Notes: generated from the sequence alone by a model not told the origin. A stretch of 64,000 bases of DNA from Amphiura filiformis (GCF_039555335.1 NC_092644.1:49117281-49181280); one strand, 5' to 3'. Counted from the first letter of the stretch, positions 44,910 through 59,989 are shown. Program-made: numbers and translations.

Positions 44910-46154
44910 ATGGAGGCGATTTCCACGTTCCAAACTTTCCGATGTCATTACTGCCAGCGATGGTGCATGGAATGTGGGAAGTGGTTTATGGAAATCACAG
45001 TTGACACAACACATGCGCATTCACACTGTTGAAAAACCATTTCGTTGTACTGCGTGTGACCAGTGTTTTATATTGAAATCAAATTTGATAACACACACAC
45101 GCATTCACTCTGATGACAAATCATTCCGTGCATGGAATGTGACAAGTGTTTTAGATTGAAGAAAGAATTGACAGCACACACAGTTGTTCACACTGGTGAT
45201 AAACCATTTCAGTGCACGGAGTGTGGCAAATGTTTTGCAAGGAAATCAGATTTGACAGGACACGTACACAGTTGTTCACACTGGTGATAAACCATTTCAG
45301 TGCACTGTGTGTGGCAAGTGTTTTGGAAGGAAAGCACATTTGACACAACACAAACACACCCCACTGATGAAAAACCATTCCAGTGCATGGAATGTGGCAA
45401 GTGTTTTGCATCAAAATCAGAGTTGACACGACATACAGTTGTTCATACTGGTGATAAAACATTCCAATGCACCGAGTGTGGCAAGTGTTTTGCATTGAAA
45501 TCAAATTTGACACAACACAGGCGCATTCACAGTGGTGAAAAAACATTTCAGTGCACGATGTGTGGCAAGTGTTTTACATCAAAATCGGAGTTGACAAGAC
45601 ACACACGCATTCACACTGGTGTTAAACCATTCCAGTGCATGGAGTGTGGCAGGTGTTTTACATCAAAATCAGGGTTGACAAAGCACACAAGCATTCACAC
45701 TGGTGAAAAACCATTCCAGTGCATAGAATGTGGCAAGTGTTTTAGACAGAAGTCTCAGTTGACACAACACACGATAGTTCACACTGGTGATAAACAATTT
45801 CAATGCACAGAGTGTGACAAGTGTTTTGCAAAGCAAAGGAGATCAGATTTGACACGACACACAGTTGTTCATACTGGTGATAAACCTTTTCAATGCACTG
45901 TGTGTGGCAAGTGTTTTGCATTGAAATCATATTTGACAAAACACGACCTTATTCACACTGGTAAAAAACCACTCCAGTGCATGAAATGTGGCAAGTGTTT
46001 TGCAAGGAAATCAGATTTGACAACACACGAACATATTCACACTAAACCATTTCAGTGCTTTCAGTATTTTGCAAGGATATCACTTTTGACAAAACACAAA
46101 TGCATTCACACTGGTGAAAAACCAATTCAATGTACTGACAAATCTTCAGCGTGA
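44910..46154 (+). pseudogene. C2H2 zinc-finger gene 4, deleted and frameshifted
   Basis: The ATG at 44910 ([10 protein letters not shown], acceptor TTTGTTTATAG before it) starts the N-terminal finger. An internal deletion then fuses CHYCQRW directly to CMECGKWFM of a later finger. Several shifts follow (near 44990, 45128 and 45260). The long frame 45300-46154 begins at a non-ATG codon inside a finger and codes about nine fingers. One finger carries three extra residues (KCFAKQRRSDL), and one near the end has lost its first half (FQCFQYFARIS). It ends with the family C-terminal HTKP block and IQCTDKSSA. Too broken to be functional. Confidence 0.8.
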
Positions 46155-47570
46155 ACAGTATTTTGAAATTGTGTTTTGAAATTTACATTACATTTACAAA
46201 TGTTATGGGTTGCAATCATAATGACCCAAGGCCAAATTCACCTTTTAGGTTTATGAAAGCCGATTCCCAGTTTCTTGTTACCCGACCTGATCCTGGAAAT
46301 TTGCTGATAAAATAATTCATTATTTCCAAATATTTCATTATTTGATATTTTGTCAAGATTATGAGAAACACAAACTATTTGAAAGTATTCCTCGTCAAGA
46401 AAGGCATACTTTAAAAATCTTTTATGGATATATGGGGGGGGGGGATAATGCACTCAATTAACATCATGGCATCATTGTGGCTTGCAGTGTTGCAATCTGC
46501 TGGTTTGGACACCGCGCCAGAGTTTGCAATTTGGTCTATACCAATACATCGATTACTTTCCTGTAGCAACACATTAATATGCTTTCTTTTACCACATGCA
46601 GTATATGTAATTACATAAAAGACAGCAAATGAACTTACTTTGACAAAGTAAAGGTACAAAATACCATATTTCATCATGTAGTCGGCTCAAATAATGAAAG
46701 TTTTAACATAATGAATAATGAAAAAATCACCTACTCAATCCTGGAAAAAATAACAGGAAACTGGGACTTTCATTAGCTTTTTATATCCAAGACTATTTCA
46801 ATTAATATGCATAAAAAACACATGATCAACAATAATGGACGTATGTCAAATAATGAATATATGAAAGTATATTAAATAATGAATAATGAAATAGTCACAT
46901 CATCTACTTCATTTCCTGTCTCATGTCATTCTCATCTCCATAGGGTAACAGTAATTTGTTTTATTGCTTGCTGTAAGTGGCTTTCTTTGCTTCATATCAT
47001 TTTCATTTCTTTGTAAGTAACAAATTCAGGTTTTCCAGTGCGTGGGACCACCAGGAGATACAAATATAATGCTAACATTGAATGAATGATTGAATGAATG
47101 CCGAAATTAAGAATATGTGTTTCTATTACATGGGGCGTCGGGCTAAACCTGAGGATCTAGCCAGAGTCCCATGGTCGTCAAGAATTGTTCTCCATATGCA
47201 AATGAACAAATACAAGGGAGGAATCCATAGGCCATGCAAATTAGAATGTCTCTTCTCAAGATAATGATCTGCGCTAGTGCTAACACTGATGTTTGTAGTT
47301 GTTTAAAGTATAGTTTCCTTTTTGGTGGATAGGTGACATATGAGACAAGCCTGTCAGATGGTAGATCACCGCCATCAGTGGGAAGACTTATCAGTGCATG
47401 TTCTTGGCACATTCCTTCAGGATCCTAGCGGAATCTGGTCGGATCCTGTACACAAAGTATTGGGGACATAATTGCTAATATGAATTCTACAATATCAGCA
47501 TTAAAAAAGAAAGCCAGTCCAAATTTTTAAATTTATAAATCCTGGATTTTTTGTTTATAGATTACTTGCA
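46155..47570 (+). repeat. Duplicated intergenic unit, copy 1
   Basis: The same order of blocks (GCAATCATAATGACCCAAGG, CAATTAACATCATGGCATCA, GCTAAACCTGAGGATCTAGC, GTGACATATGAGACAAGCCT, TCTGGTCGGATCCTGTAC) is repeated at 50343-51670 and 56210-57483, each time just upstream of a ZNF gene. The distal block with GGCACATTCCTTCAGGATCC is also upstream of gene 3 (about 39745). It probably holds a promoter or 5' exon, but no frame is conserved. ATAATGAATAATGAAA words recur within it. Confidence 0.75.
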
Positions 47571-50301
<2,731 letters not shown>

Positions 50302-51670
50302 ACAGTATTTTGAAATTGTGTTTTGAAATTTACATTTACAAATGTTATGGGTGTAATCATAATGACCCAAGGCCAAATTCACCTTTTAGGCTTATGAAAG
50401 CCGATTCCCAGTTTCTTGTTACCCGGCCTGGTCCTGGAAAGTTGCTGATAAAATAATTCATTATTTCGAAATATCTCATTATTTGATATTTTGTCAAGAT
50501 TATGAGAAACAAAAACTATTTGAAAGTATTCCTCATCAAGAAAGGCATACTTTAAAAATCTTTTATGGATATATGGGGGAATAATGAACTCAATTAACAT
50601 CATGGCATCATTGTGGCTTGCAGTGTTGCAATCTGCTGGTTTGGACACAGCGCCACAGTTTGCAATTTGTTCTATACCAATACATCGATTACTTTCCTGT
50701 AGCAACACATTATATGCTTTCTTTTACCACATGCAGTATATGTACTTACATAGGAAGACAGCAAATGAACTTACTTTGACAAAGTAAAGGTACAAAATAC
50801 CATATTTAATCATGTAGTCGGCTCAAATAATGAAAGTTTTAACATAATGAATAATGAAAAAAATCAACTACCCAATCCTGGAAAAAATAACAGGAAACTG
50901 GGACTTTCATTAGCTTTTTATATCCAAGACTATTTCAATTAAAATGCATAAAAAACACATGATCAACAATAATGGAAGTATGTCAAATAATGAATATATG
51001 AAAGTATATTAAATAATGAATAATGAAATAGTCACATCCTCTACTTCATTTCCTGTCTCATGTCACTCTCATTCTCCATAGGGTAAATAAAAAGTAATTT
51101 GTTTTATATCTTGCTGTAAGTGGCTTTCTTTGCTTCATATCATTTTCATTTTTTTGTAAGTAACAAATTCAGGTTTTCCAGTGCGTGGGACCACCAGGAG
51201 AAACAAATATAATGCTAACATTGAATGAATGATTGAATGAATGCCGAAATTAAGAATATGTGTTTCTATTATATGTGGCATCGGGCTAAACCTGAGGATC
51301 TAGCCAGAGTCCCATAGTCGTCAAGGAGGAATCCATATGCCATGCAAATTAGAATGCCTCCTCTCAAGATAATGATCTGTGCTAGTGCTAACATTGATGT
51401 CTGTAGTTAGTATAGTTTCCTTTTTTGTTTTTTAGGTGACATATGAGACAAGCCTGTCAGATGGTAGATCATTGCCATCAGTGGGAAGACTTATCAGTGC
51501 ATGTTCTTTGGCACATTTTCTTCAGGATCCTAGCCGAATCTGGTCGGATACACAAAGTATTGGGGACATAATTGCTTAATATGAATTCTACAATATCAGC
51601 ATTAAAAAAGAAAGCCAGTCCAATTCTTAAATTTATAATTCCTGGATTTTTTGTTTATAGATTACTTGCA
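50302..51670 (+). repeat. Duplicated intergenic unit, copy 2
   Basis: Nearly the same sequence as 46155-47570, with small deletions (for example the ATTGTTCTCCATATGC block is missing near 51325). It ends with the TTTGTTTATAG acceptor before gene 6. Period from copy 1 is about 4.15 kb. Confidence 0.8.
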
Positions 51671-53647
51671 ATGGAGATGCCTTCCATGTTACAGACTTTC
51701 TGCTGTTATTCCTGCAACCGATGGTGGCACTGTTTTGATCAGTACATAAAACACAAAAGAAGACATCAGACAAGACGTATGCATCGGGGGATATTTCCTG
51801 TGCAGATACAAGAAACACAGGCAAGGGACATACATCAGGGGGCACTTCCTATTCAGATACAGAAAAGCAAGCCAATGCACAAGCATCATGGGATATTTCC
51901 TATGCAGATACAACCAATTCATTGCACTGAGAGTGGGAAATGTTTTGTTCCGATGCCACATTTGACAGGACACACAGGAGTTAACACAAGTGATAAACCA
52001 TATTGCATGGAATGCGGGAAGTATTTTGCGTCGAAATCACAGTTGACATGCCACATGCACATTCACACTGGTGCTATTCAATGCGCAGAGTGTGACAAAT
52101 GTTTTCCAAGAAAATTAGATCTGACAAGACACATGCGGCGCATTCACCGTGGTGATTATCTATTTCATTGTACAGAGTGTAACAAATGTTTTCAACCGAA
52201 AGCAAATTTGACAACACACAAACGCATTCACACTGGTGAAAAACCATTCCAGTGCATGGAATGTGGCAAGTGTTTTAGCCAGAAGCAAGGTTTGACACAA
52301 CACACACTAGTTCATGCTGGTGATAAACCATTTCAATGCAATGAGTGTAACAGGTGTTTTACATTGAAATCACATCTGACAAAACACACACGGCGCATTC
52401 ACACTAGTGATAAACCATATCAATGCATGGAGTGTGACAAATGTTATGCATGTTACTCAGATTTGACACAACACATACGCATTCACACTGGTGAAAAACT
52501 ATTCCAGTGCATGGAATGTGAAAAGTGTTTTGCATCAAAATTGGATATGACAAGACATGCACGCATTCACACTGGTGAAAAACCATTTCAATGTACTAAG
52601 TGTGGCAAGTGTTTTGCATGGAAATCAAGTTTGAAACAACACAAATTACGCATTCACACTAGTAATGAAAAACCATTTGAGTGCACGGAATGTGGCAAGT
52701 GTTTTAGATTGAAGACAAATTTGACACATCACACAATAATTCACACTGGTGATAAACAATTGCAATGCATGGAATGTGGCAAGTGTTTTGCATCGAAATC
52801 AGAGTTGAAACGACACACAGTTGTTCACACTGGTGATAAACCATTTCAATGCGCAGAGTGTGGCAAGTGTTTTGCATCGAGATCAGATTTGAAACGACAC
52901 ACAGTTGTTCACACTGGTGATAAACCATTTCAATGTACGGAGTGTGGCAAGTGTTTTGCAAGGAAATCACATTTGACACAACACACACGCATTCACACTG
53001 GTGAAAAACCATTCAAGTGCATGGAATGTGGCAAGTGTTTTGCATCGAAATCAGAGTTGAAACGACACACAGTTGTTCACACTGGTGATAAACCATTTCA
53101 ATGCACAGAGTGTGGCAAGTGTTTTGCATCGAGATCAGATTTGAAACGACACACAGTCGTTCACACTGGTGATAAACCATTTCAATGCACAGAGTGTGGC
53201 AAGTGTTTTGCATCAAAATCAGAGTTGAAACGACACACAGTTGTTCACACTGGTGATAAACCATTTCAATGCGCAGAGTGTGACAAGTGTTTTGCATGGA
53301 ATTCAGAGTTGACAAGACACACACGCATTCACACTGGTGATAAACAATTTCGATGCACAGAGTGTGATAAGTGTTTTGTATGGAAATCAGAGTTGACAAG
53401 ACACACACGCATTCACACTGGTGATAAACAATTTCGATGCACAGAGTGTGATAAGTGTTTTGTATTGAAATCAGAGTTGACAAGACACACACGCATTCAC
53501 ACTGGTGATAAACAATTTCGATGCACAGAGTGTGATAAGTGTTTTGCAAGGAAATCAAATTTGACAGAACACAAACGCATTCACACTGGTGATAAACCAT
53601 TTCAGTGCACGATTGTGGCAAGTGTTTTGCAAGGAAATCATATTTGA
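51671..53647 (+). CDS. C2H2 zinc-finger protein, 19 fingers (ZNF gene 6)
   Basis: Start chosen at the ATG of [10 protein letters not shown] (51671). The frame is open 33 codons further 5', but that part contains the conserved acceptor TTTGTTTATAG and is probably intron. The 658-residue product has the [10 protein letters not shown]-terminal finger (about 10-31), three HxGxxPxQIQ spacer repeats (about 40-85), a degenerate finger and 19 C2H2 fingers to the end. Two fingers have H-x4-H spacing (HMRRIH, HTRRIH) and one linker reads TSNEKP. Fingers 10, 13 and 15 share ASKSELKRH, and 11 and 14 share ASRSDLKRH. Fingers 16-19 are a young run (see findings). The last finger is cut by a one-base loss near 53610, which replaces its C-terminal half by [12 protein letters not shown] nuclear DNA-binding role is expected; the target is unknown. 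Confidence 0.85.
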   Translation: MEMPSMLQTFCCYSCNRWWHCFDQYIKHKRRHQTRRMHRGIFPVQIQETQARDIHQGALPIQIQKSKPMHKHHGIFPMQIQPIHCTESGKCFVPMPHLTGHTGVNTSDKPYCMECGKYFASKSQLTCHMHIHTGAIQCAECDKCFPRKLDLTRHMRRIHRGDYLFHCTECNKCFQPKANLTTHKRIHTGEKPFQCMECGKCFSQKQGLTQHTLVHAGDKPFQCNECNRCFTLKSHLTKHTRRIHTSDKPYQCMECDKCYACYSDLTQHIRIHTGEKLFQCMECEKCFASKLDMTRHARIHTGEKPFQCTKCGKCFAWKSSLKQHKLRIHTSNEKPFECTECGKCFRLKTNLTHHTIIHTGDKQLQCMECGKCFASKSELKRHTVVHTGDKPFQCAECGKCFASRSDLKRHTVVHTGDKPFQCTECGKCFARKSHLTQHTRIHTGEKPFKCMECGKCFASKSELKRHTVVHTGDKPFQCTECGKCFASRSDLKRHTVVHTGDKPFQCTECGKCFASKSELKRHTVVHTGDKPFQCAECDKCFAWNSELTRHTRIHTGDKQFRCTECDKCFVWKSELTRHTRIHTGDKQFRCTECDKCFVLKSELTRHTRIHTGDKQFRCTECDKCFARKSNLTEHKRIHTGDKPFQCTIVASVLQGNHI

Positions 53648-53705
53648 CAAAACACAAATTTATGCATTCACACTGGTAAAAACCATTTCAATGTACTGAC
53701 TGAGC

Positions 53706-54338
53706 TTAAGGGATCTGGAATGAGCATTTTGAGCGTTTCGACAGTATTTTTTGTGGGACATGAGAGCACATCAGACATACTGAATTGCATTCTGAATACG
53801 AAGAATGTCTTTCTGATATCAAATAAATTTTATTTTTTGAAATTCACGGTATAATACAAAATTTATGGCAAATTATTAAAATTTGATATTTTTCACATTT
53901 TTGATATATAACAGTCCTCGAAGTAAATTTTACAAATCTAATGATGAGGAAAAGCCGACGATCAATTGAAAATTTTGACCTTTCATATTGAAGATATGGA
54001 TTTTTTTCCCCAAAAAGAATTTTTTTAGTGTTTTGGGAAAAAAATCCATATCTTCAATATGAAAGGTCAAAATTTTCAATTGATCATTCCCACCTACATA
54101 CACTTTAAGTATAAATCATCAGATTTATAAAGTTTACTTTGAGTACTGTTAAATATCAAAAATATCAATTTTTAATCATTTGCCATAAAATGTACTACAT
54201 TGCAAATTTCAAAAATCGAAATCTAAATTATTTGATATCAGAAGGACATTCTTTGTATTCAGAATGCAAACGATATGTCTGACATGCTCTAATGTCCCAC
54301 AATAAATACTGTCCAAATGTTCATACCCCTTCCCTTAA
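53706..54338 (+). mobile_element. TTAA-flanked MITE, family 1, downstream of gene 6
   Basis: TTAA at 53706-53709 and 54335-54338. The outer arms carry GGGATCTGGAATGAGC and, inverted, GGGAAGGGGTATGAAC; the central hairpin is AATTTTGACCTTTCATATTG against its inverse near 54055. It occupies the same position relative to the ZNF gene as the copy at 62858-63526, so it was inserted before those genes were duplicated. Confidence 0.88.
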
Positions 54339-54339
54339 G

Positions 54340-55270
54340 TGTGAACAGTGTTTTGAAATTGTGTTCTGAAATTTACATTTACATCAAATTTAGCAACACA
54401 CAAACGCATTCACCCCGGTACATGTAGTTCACACTGGTAATAAACTATTCCAAAGCACGGAGTGTGACAAGTGTTATGCAAGGAAAGGAGATTTGACATG
54501 ACACGCAGTTGTTCATACTGGTGATAAACCTTTTCAATGCACAGACTGTGGCAAGTGTTTTGCTTTGAAATCATATTTGACAAAACACTACCTTATTCAC
54601 ACTGGTAAAAAACCACTCCAGTGCATGAAATGTGGCAGGTGTTTTGCAAGGAAATCAGATTTGACAACACACAAACACATTCACACTAAACCATTTCAGT
54701 GCACGGAGTGTGACAAGTGATTTGCAAGGAAATCATATTTGACAAAACACAAACGCATTCACACTGGTGAAAAACCATTTCAGTGTACTGACTGAGCTTG
54801 AGATATCACTTATGACAAAACACAAACGCATTCACACGGGTGACAAACTATTTCAATGTACTGACTGAACTTGAGTGTCACCAGTGTTTTGAAATTAAAA
54901 TGTTTTGAAATTGTGTTTTGAAATTTACATTGAAATTAAATTTGACAACACACAAGCGCATTCACACTGGAAGTTCACACTGGTTATAAACTATTCCAAT
55001 GCACCGAGTGTGGCAAGTGTTTTGCAAGGAAATCACATTTGACATGACATAAACACACTCATACAAATTATAAACCATTTTTATGCATGGAATGTGGCAA
55101 GTGTTTGACACAGAAAGCACATTTAATACGACAAACACATTCAGACTGGTGATAAACCATTCTTCCAGTGCATGGAATGTGGCAAGTGTTTTATATTGAA
55201 GACAGAATGACCATGACACACAATTAGCTCACACTATATCTTAGTGATAAACCATGTCAATACACACATT
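54340..55270 (+). pseudogene. Decayed finger array after gene 6
   Basis: Finger sequence with in-frame stops: TGA within GATTTGACATGACACG at about 54496, and TGA in GACAAGTGATTTGC at about 54718. 54340-54800 matches the array at 63527-63995, and 54850-55270 matches 41100-41520. It holds the family C-terminal block (CTCCAGTGCATGAAATGTGG, HTKP). There is no open frame of use. Confidence 0.8.
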
Positions 55271-55389
55271 GTTACAGGTGTTTTGCATCAATGTGAGACC
55301 CCGGTGTGAGACGTAATAGGACAGTACACTTAATATTCACACTTAAATGTATTTGGTATGGTATTACAGTAGCAGAGTATTGATATCAC

Positions 55390-55936
55390 CCGGGGGAGGC
55401 ACTTCCTATCTGAAATGGCAGGGATGTGCCTCGGCCATGTTAAAAGTAGGGGGCATTCAGGTCAAATGTACAATTACAAAAATATGGGGTCGTTCAGTAG
55501 GCCTACACAACCTGAATAATAATGGGGTCATTCGGTATGAAAGTTTGAAAAAATGATGGTCATTGGGGTAACAAAAAGTAAAATGGGAGGCATTGGGTAC
55601 AGGATTGCCAAAAGAGTATCATTAAGTACACATTGAATAAGTGCCAAACTGTGAAAAAACAACTTGGCCACCTTGGAAAGTGAAAAATCTCATTATTTCT
55701 GGAGGAGAACACAAATACCACCTAAATTTGGGAATTAACAAGGGGGTCATTGGGTAGCAGGAAATAGAAAAAGGGGGGAGGGGGTCATTGAGTACATACA
55801 TTTTTTAAAGGGGGTCATTGGATAATAGGTAGGACCATAACACAAAAAGGGGGTCATTGGGTACAAGCCGGTTTGAAAAAGGGGGTCTATCCCGAGGCAC
55901 ATGATGCATATCTGCTATGGAAGTGCCCTCCCCCGG
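55390..55936. mobile_element. 547-bp element with CCGGGGGAGG ends; empty site known
   Basis: Ends CCGGGGGAGGCACTTCC and GGAAGTGCCCTCCCCCGG are inverted (one base difference). ATCAC flanks both (55385-55389 and 55937-55941). The paralogous stretch at 41611-41625 reads GATATCACAATTGAC with a single ATCAC and no insert. The interior is a chain of GGGGTCATTGGGTA words and codes nothing. The 5-bp duplication and G-rich tips leave the superfamily open. Confidence 0.93.
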
Positions 55937-55941
55937 ATCAC

Positions 55942-57483
55942 AATTGACACAATTTACATCCTATCCCCAATTTAAAGGTCTCTGGAGATCCATTGTGGTC
56001 ATTTTAGGTACCAGTTTTGATGATCCTAATAAATAGCCAAATATGGTATATTTCCAGCTTTTTCCTTGACTATTATAATTATAATTCTCAGGTCAAAAAG
56101 TCTTTGTACTATTATTACCAAGCATTTGAAAACAATTGACATATTTTGCAAATTTATTTATTTAATTGCTAGCATTAAAACAGAATGAAGTTGTTTACTT
56201 ACTACAAAATGTTATAGGTCGCAATCATAATGACCCAAGGCCAAATTCAAATTCCCTGTTACTTGTTTCCGGACCTGGTCCTGGAAAATTGCTGATAATA
56301 TAATCTATTATTTCCAAATATTTCATTATTTGATATTTTTGATGGATATATGGGCAGGGCAGATAATGCACTCAATTAACATCATGGCATCATCTGTGCC
56401 TTGCAGTTTTGCCATCTGCAGGTGTGGACACTGCGCCACAGTCTTATTTAGGTCTGCAATGTGGTCTATACCAATACATCAATTACTTTCCTACATTAAT
56501 ATATGCTTTCTTTTACCACTTACAGTAGTATGTACTTGCATAGGAAGCCAGCAAATGTACTTTGGCAATGTTAAGGTACAATACCATATTTCATCATGTA
56601 TGAGCTGACTGCTCAAATAATGAAAGTTTGAACGTATGAATAATGAAGAAGTCACCTATTCAACCCTGGGAAAAAAATAGCAGGAAACTGGGACTTTCAT
56701 TAGCTTTTTATACCCAAGACTATTTCAATTAATATGCATATAAAAAATCACACGATCAAGTATGTCAAATAATGAATAATGAAAGTATATTAAATAATGA
56801 ATAATGAAATAGTCACATCCTGTACTTCATTTCCTGTCTCATGTCACTCTCATCCCCATAGGGTAACAGTAATTTGTTTTATTGCTTGTTGGTAGTGGCT
56901 TTCTTTTGCTTCATATCATTTTCATTTCTTTGTAAGCAACAAATTCAGGTTTTCCAGTGCACGGGGCCACCAGGAGAAATATAATGCTAACATTGAATGA
57001 ATGCCGAAATTAAGAATTTCTATTACAGGTGGTGTTGGGCTAAACCTGAGGATCTAGCCAGAGTCCCATGGTCGTCAAGAATTGCTCCCCATATGCAAAT
57101 GAAGTTTATGAACAAATACAAGGATGAGTCTATATGTATATGCCATGCAAATTAGAATGCCTCCTCTCAAGATAATGATCTGTGCTACATGTACGCTGAT
57201 GTCTGTAATTGTTTAACTTCTGATTTCATTTTAATGAATGGGTGACATATGAGACAAGCCTGTCAGATGGTAGATCACCGCCACCAGTGTGAATACTTAT
57301 CAGTCCATGTTCTTCAGCACATTCCTTCAGGATCCTAGCTGGAATCTGGTCAGATCCTGTACACAAAGTATTGGGGACATAATTGCTAATATGAATTATA
57401 CAATATTAACATTAAAAAAAGAAAGCCGGTCCAAAATTCTTAAATTTATAATTCCTGGATTTTTTGTTTATAGATTACTTGCA
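55942..57483 (+). repeat. Duplicated intergenic unit, copy 3
   Basis: First matches 41620-41770 (CAATTTACATCCTATCCCCA), then from about 56210 the same blocks as 46155-47570, with deletions and substitutions, up to the acceptor before gene 7. In-frame codons from 57289 are probably intron, since they run through the conserved acceptor. Confidence 0.75.
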
Positions 57484-58998
57484 ATGGAGATGCCTTCCAT
57501 GTTACAGACTTTCTGCTGTTATACCTGCAACCGATGGTGGCACTGTTTTGATCAGTACAGAAAACACAAAAGAAGACACCAGACAAGGCGTATGCATCGG
57601 GGGATATTTCCTGTGCAGATACAAGAAACGCAGGCAAGGGACATACATCAGGGGACACTTCCTATTCATATACAGAAAAGCAAGCCAATGCACAAGCATC
57701 ATGGAATATTTCCTGTGACACATTGGACAGAACATACAAGAATTGACACGGGTGATAAACAATACCATTGTATGGAATGTGGGAAGTGGTTTAAGTGGAA
57801 ATCGGAATTGGCAAGACACATACGCATTCATACTGGTGATAAACCATTTCATTGTACAGAATGTGGCAAGTGTTTTGCAAGGAAATCACATTTGACACAT
57901 CACAGACGCATTCACACTGGTGGCAAACCATTCAAGTGCATGGAATGTGGCAAGTGTTTTAAATTTAAGGCAGAATTGACACGACACACACAAATTCACA
58001 CTGGTGATAAACCATTTCAATGCACAAAGTGTGGCAAGTGCTTTGAAAGGAAATCATATTTGACACAACACACAATAGTTCACATTGGTAAAAAACCATA
58101 TCTATGCACTGAGTGTGGTACATATTTTGCAAGGAAAGGAGATTTGATAACACACAAACATATTCATACTGGAAATAAACCATTCCAGTGCACAGAGTGT
58201 GGCAAGTGTTTTGCAAGGAAATCACATTTGACAGGCCACAAACTCATTCACACTGGTGGTAAACCATTTCAGTGCATGGAATGTGGCAAGTGTTTTAGAC
58301 AGGAGTCATATTTGACATTCCACAAAAAAGTGCACACTGGTGTTGTTCCAATGACCCATTGGACAGAACATACAAGAATTGACATGGGTGATAAACAATA
58401 CCATTGCATGGAATGTGGGAAGTGGTTTATGTGTAACTCAGAGTTGACAAGACACACACGCATTCACACTGGTGATAAACTATTTCATTGTGCAGAATGT
58501 GGCAAGTGTTATACAAAGAAATCAAATTTGACACATCACAGACGCATTCACACTGGTGGCAAACCATTCAAGTGCATGGAATGTGGCAAGTGTTTTAAAT
58601 TGAAGGCAGAATTGACACGACACACACAAATTCACACTGGTGATAAACCATTTCAATGCACAGAGTGTGACAAGTGCTTTGAAAGGAAAGCAGATTTGAA
58701 ACAACACACAATAGTTCACACTGGTGAAAAACCATTTCTATGCACCGAGTGTGGTACATATTTTGCAAGGAAAGGAGATTTGACAAAACATAAACATATT
58801 CATACTGGAAATAAACCATTCCAGTGCACAGAGTGTGGCAAGTGTTTTGCAAGGAAAGCACATTTGACAGGCCACACACGCATTCACACTGGTGATAAAC
58901 CATTCCAGTGCATGGAATGTGGCAAGTGTTTTAGACAGAAGTCAAATTTGACACACCATACAAAAGTTCATACTGGTGAAAAACAATTGCAAGGATAA
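57484..58998 (+). CDS. C2H2 zinc-finger protein with duplicated 7-finger block (ZNF gene 7)
   Basis: The ATG of [10 protein letters not shown] at 57484 follows the conserved acceptor. The 504-residue product is fully open and is the cleanest gene of the cluster. It has the [10 protein letters not shown]-terminal finger, two QIQ spacer repeats plus a third cut short (HHGIFPVTHWTEH), and fourteen C2H2 fingers. These form two blocks of seven, each introduced by THWTEHTRID and [10 protein letters not shown], with a period of 636 bases (212 residues), so the array arose by internal duplication. Finger order within blocks is the same (ARKSHL/TKKSNL, KFKAEL/KLKAEL, ERKSYL/ERKADL, ARKGDL, ARKSHL/ARKAHL, RQESYL/RQKSNL). 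Linkers include TGGKP and TGNKP. It ends TGEKQLQG, without the family HTKP C-terminus. Probably functional. Confidence 0.87.
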   Translation: MEMPSMLQTFCCYTCNRWWHCFDQYRKHKRRHQTRRMHRGIFPVQIQETQARDIHQGTLPIHIQKSKPMHKHHGIFPVTHWTEHTRIDTGDKQYHCMECGKWFKWKSELARHIRIHTGDKPFHCTECGKCFARKSHLTHHRRIHTGGKPFKCMECGKCFKFKAELTRHTQIHTGDKPFQCTKCGKCFERKSYLTQHTIVHIGKKPYLCTECGTYFARKGDLITHKHIHTGNKPFQCTECGKCFARKSHLTGHKLIHTGGKPFQCMECGKCFRQESYLTFHKKVHTGVVPMTHWTEHTRIDMGDKQYHCMECGKWFMCNSELTRHTRIHTGDKLFHCAECGKCYTKKSNLTHHRRIHTGGKPFKCMECGKCFKLKAELTRHTQIHTGDKPFQCTECDKCFERKADLKQHTIVHTGEKPFLCTECGTYFARKGDLTKHKHIHTGNKPFQCTECGKCFARKAHLTGHTRIHTGDKPFQCMECGKCFRQKSNLTHHTKVHTGEKQLQG

Positions 58999-59088
58999 AT
59001 ACTCTTGAGTCTTAAATTCCATGGTCCAACTCGTTCATGTTTAACATTTTTCCAAATTTATGAAGTATATAAATGTATTCAACAACAT

Positions 59089-59718
59089 TATAAATGATTT
59101 CATTTGAACAAAACCAAAATGTAACTCACGATTGACGGTTGATAGGCATCATCAGAATGATGCTTGTTGATCCTTACTTCCGATTGGACGAATCTCGGCC
59201 GACGAGGGTGTTTTATCAGCCAGGAGAGGATCATACACGTGACTAAGGAAGTGGGCCCCTCGTCTCTGTTCATGACGTTCGGGCCTCTTCTCCTGATCCA
59301 AATGGATTCTTTGATTCTTCTTGTATTTGCATCGCACTCTTTGCACAAGATCTTAGCATTGTCCCAATTGATGACATGGTTTTGCTGGATCGCATGGTCC
59401 GCAATGGCGGACTTAGACTGTTCACTCGCTGATTGCTTGCGAGATTGACGGGTATAGTTGGTTTTGGTCTTTGACACCCTAGCTGTTTCTTTTTGGTGCT
59501 CATTCAGTCTAGTTTCAAATTTGCGGCCCGTCTCTCCTGGCTGATAAAACACCCTCGTCGGCCGGGATTCGTCCAACCGGAAGTAAGGATCAACAAGCAT
59601 CATTCTGATGATGCCTATCGACCATGATAGGCGAAACCGTCAATCGTGAGTTACATTTTGGTTTTGTTCAAATGAAATCATTTATAATGTTTACCAACAA
59701 ACCTGATGAATCTATTTA
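59089..59718 (-). mobile_element. Penelope-like remnant with inverted terminal repeats
   Basis: A minus-strand frame (59100-59603) holds GETGRKFETRLNEHQKE and the FVINWDNAK-type tail of a PLE GIY-YIG domain (here HVINWDNAK). Arms of about 145-155 bp at the two ends are inverted copies (AATGATTTCATTTGAACAAA; GATCCTTACTTCCG; GTGTTTTATCAGCCAGGAG). A 14-bp direct repeat, GTATTCAACAACAT, lies at 59075-59088 and 59719-59732. Most of the RT is missing. Inverted terminal copies are known for PLEs. Confidence 0.75.
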
Positions 59719-59989
59719 GTATTCAACAACATATTCAGATTGCAAAATGTGTGCCTAAAAATGCTTTTAAAAATAATTGTAATACACGTATATTCATTTT
59801 TGCCCTAGATATATTTTGTTTACTGTTGGTATGAGAGGGCAGTTAGCATTGCCAGATCATTTCTAACACAGCTGAGCATAAAAATCCCTTCTTATTGACG
59901 ATATGTTCGAGTCAGAAGCCAGAAGTAGTGATGTGACGGGAGTAATTACCATAGCGATAGGTGAAAACAATCTTTGAATGCATATCCCT

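Noticed and set aside
57289..57483. Upstream in-frame extension of gene 7 (and 51572-51670 of gene 6)
   Set aside because: The extension begins at a non-ATG codon and runs through the conserved acceptor TTTGTTTATAG, and paralogs do not keep it open.
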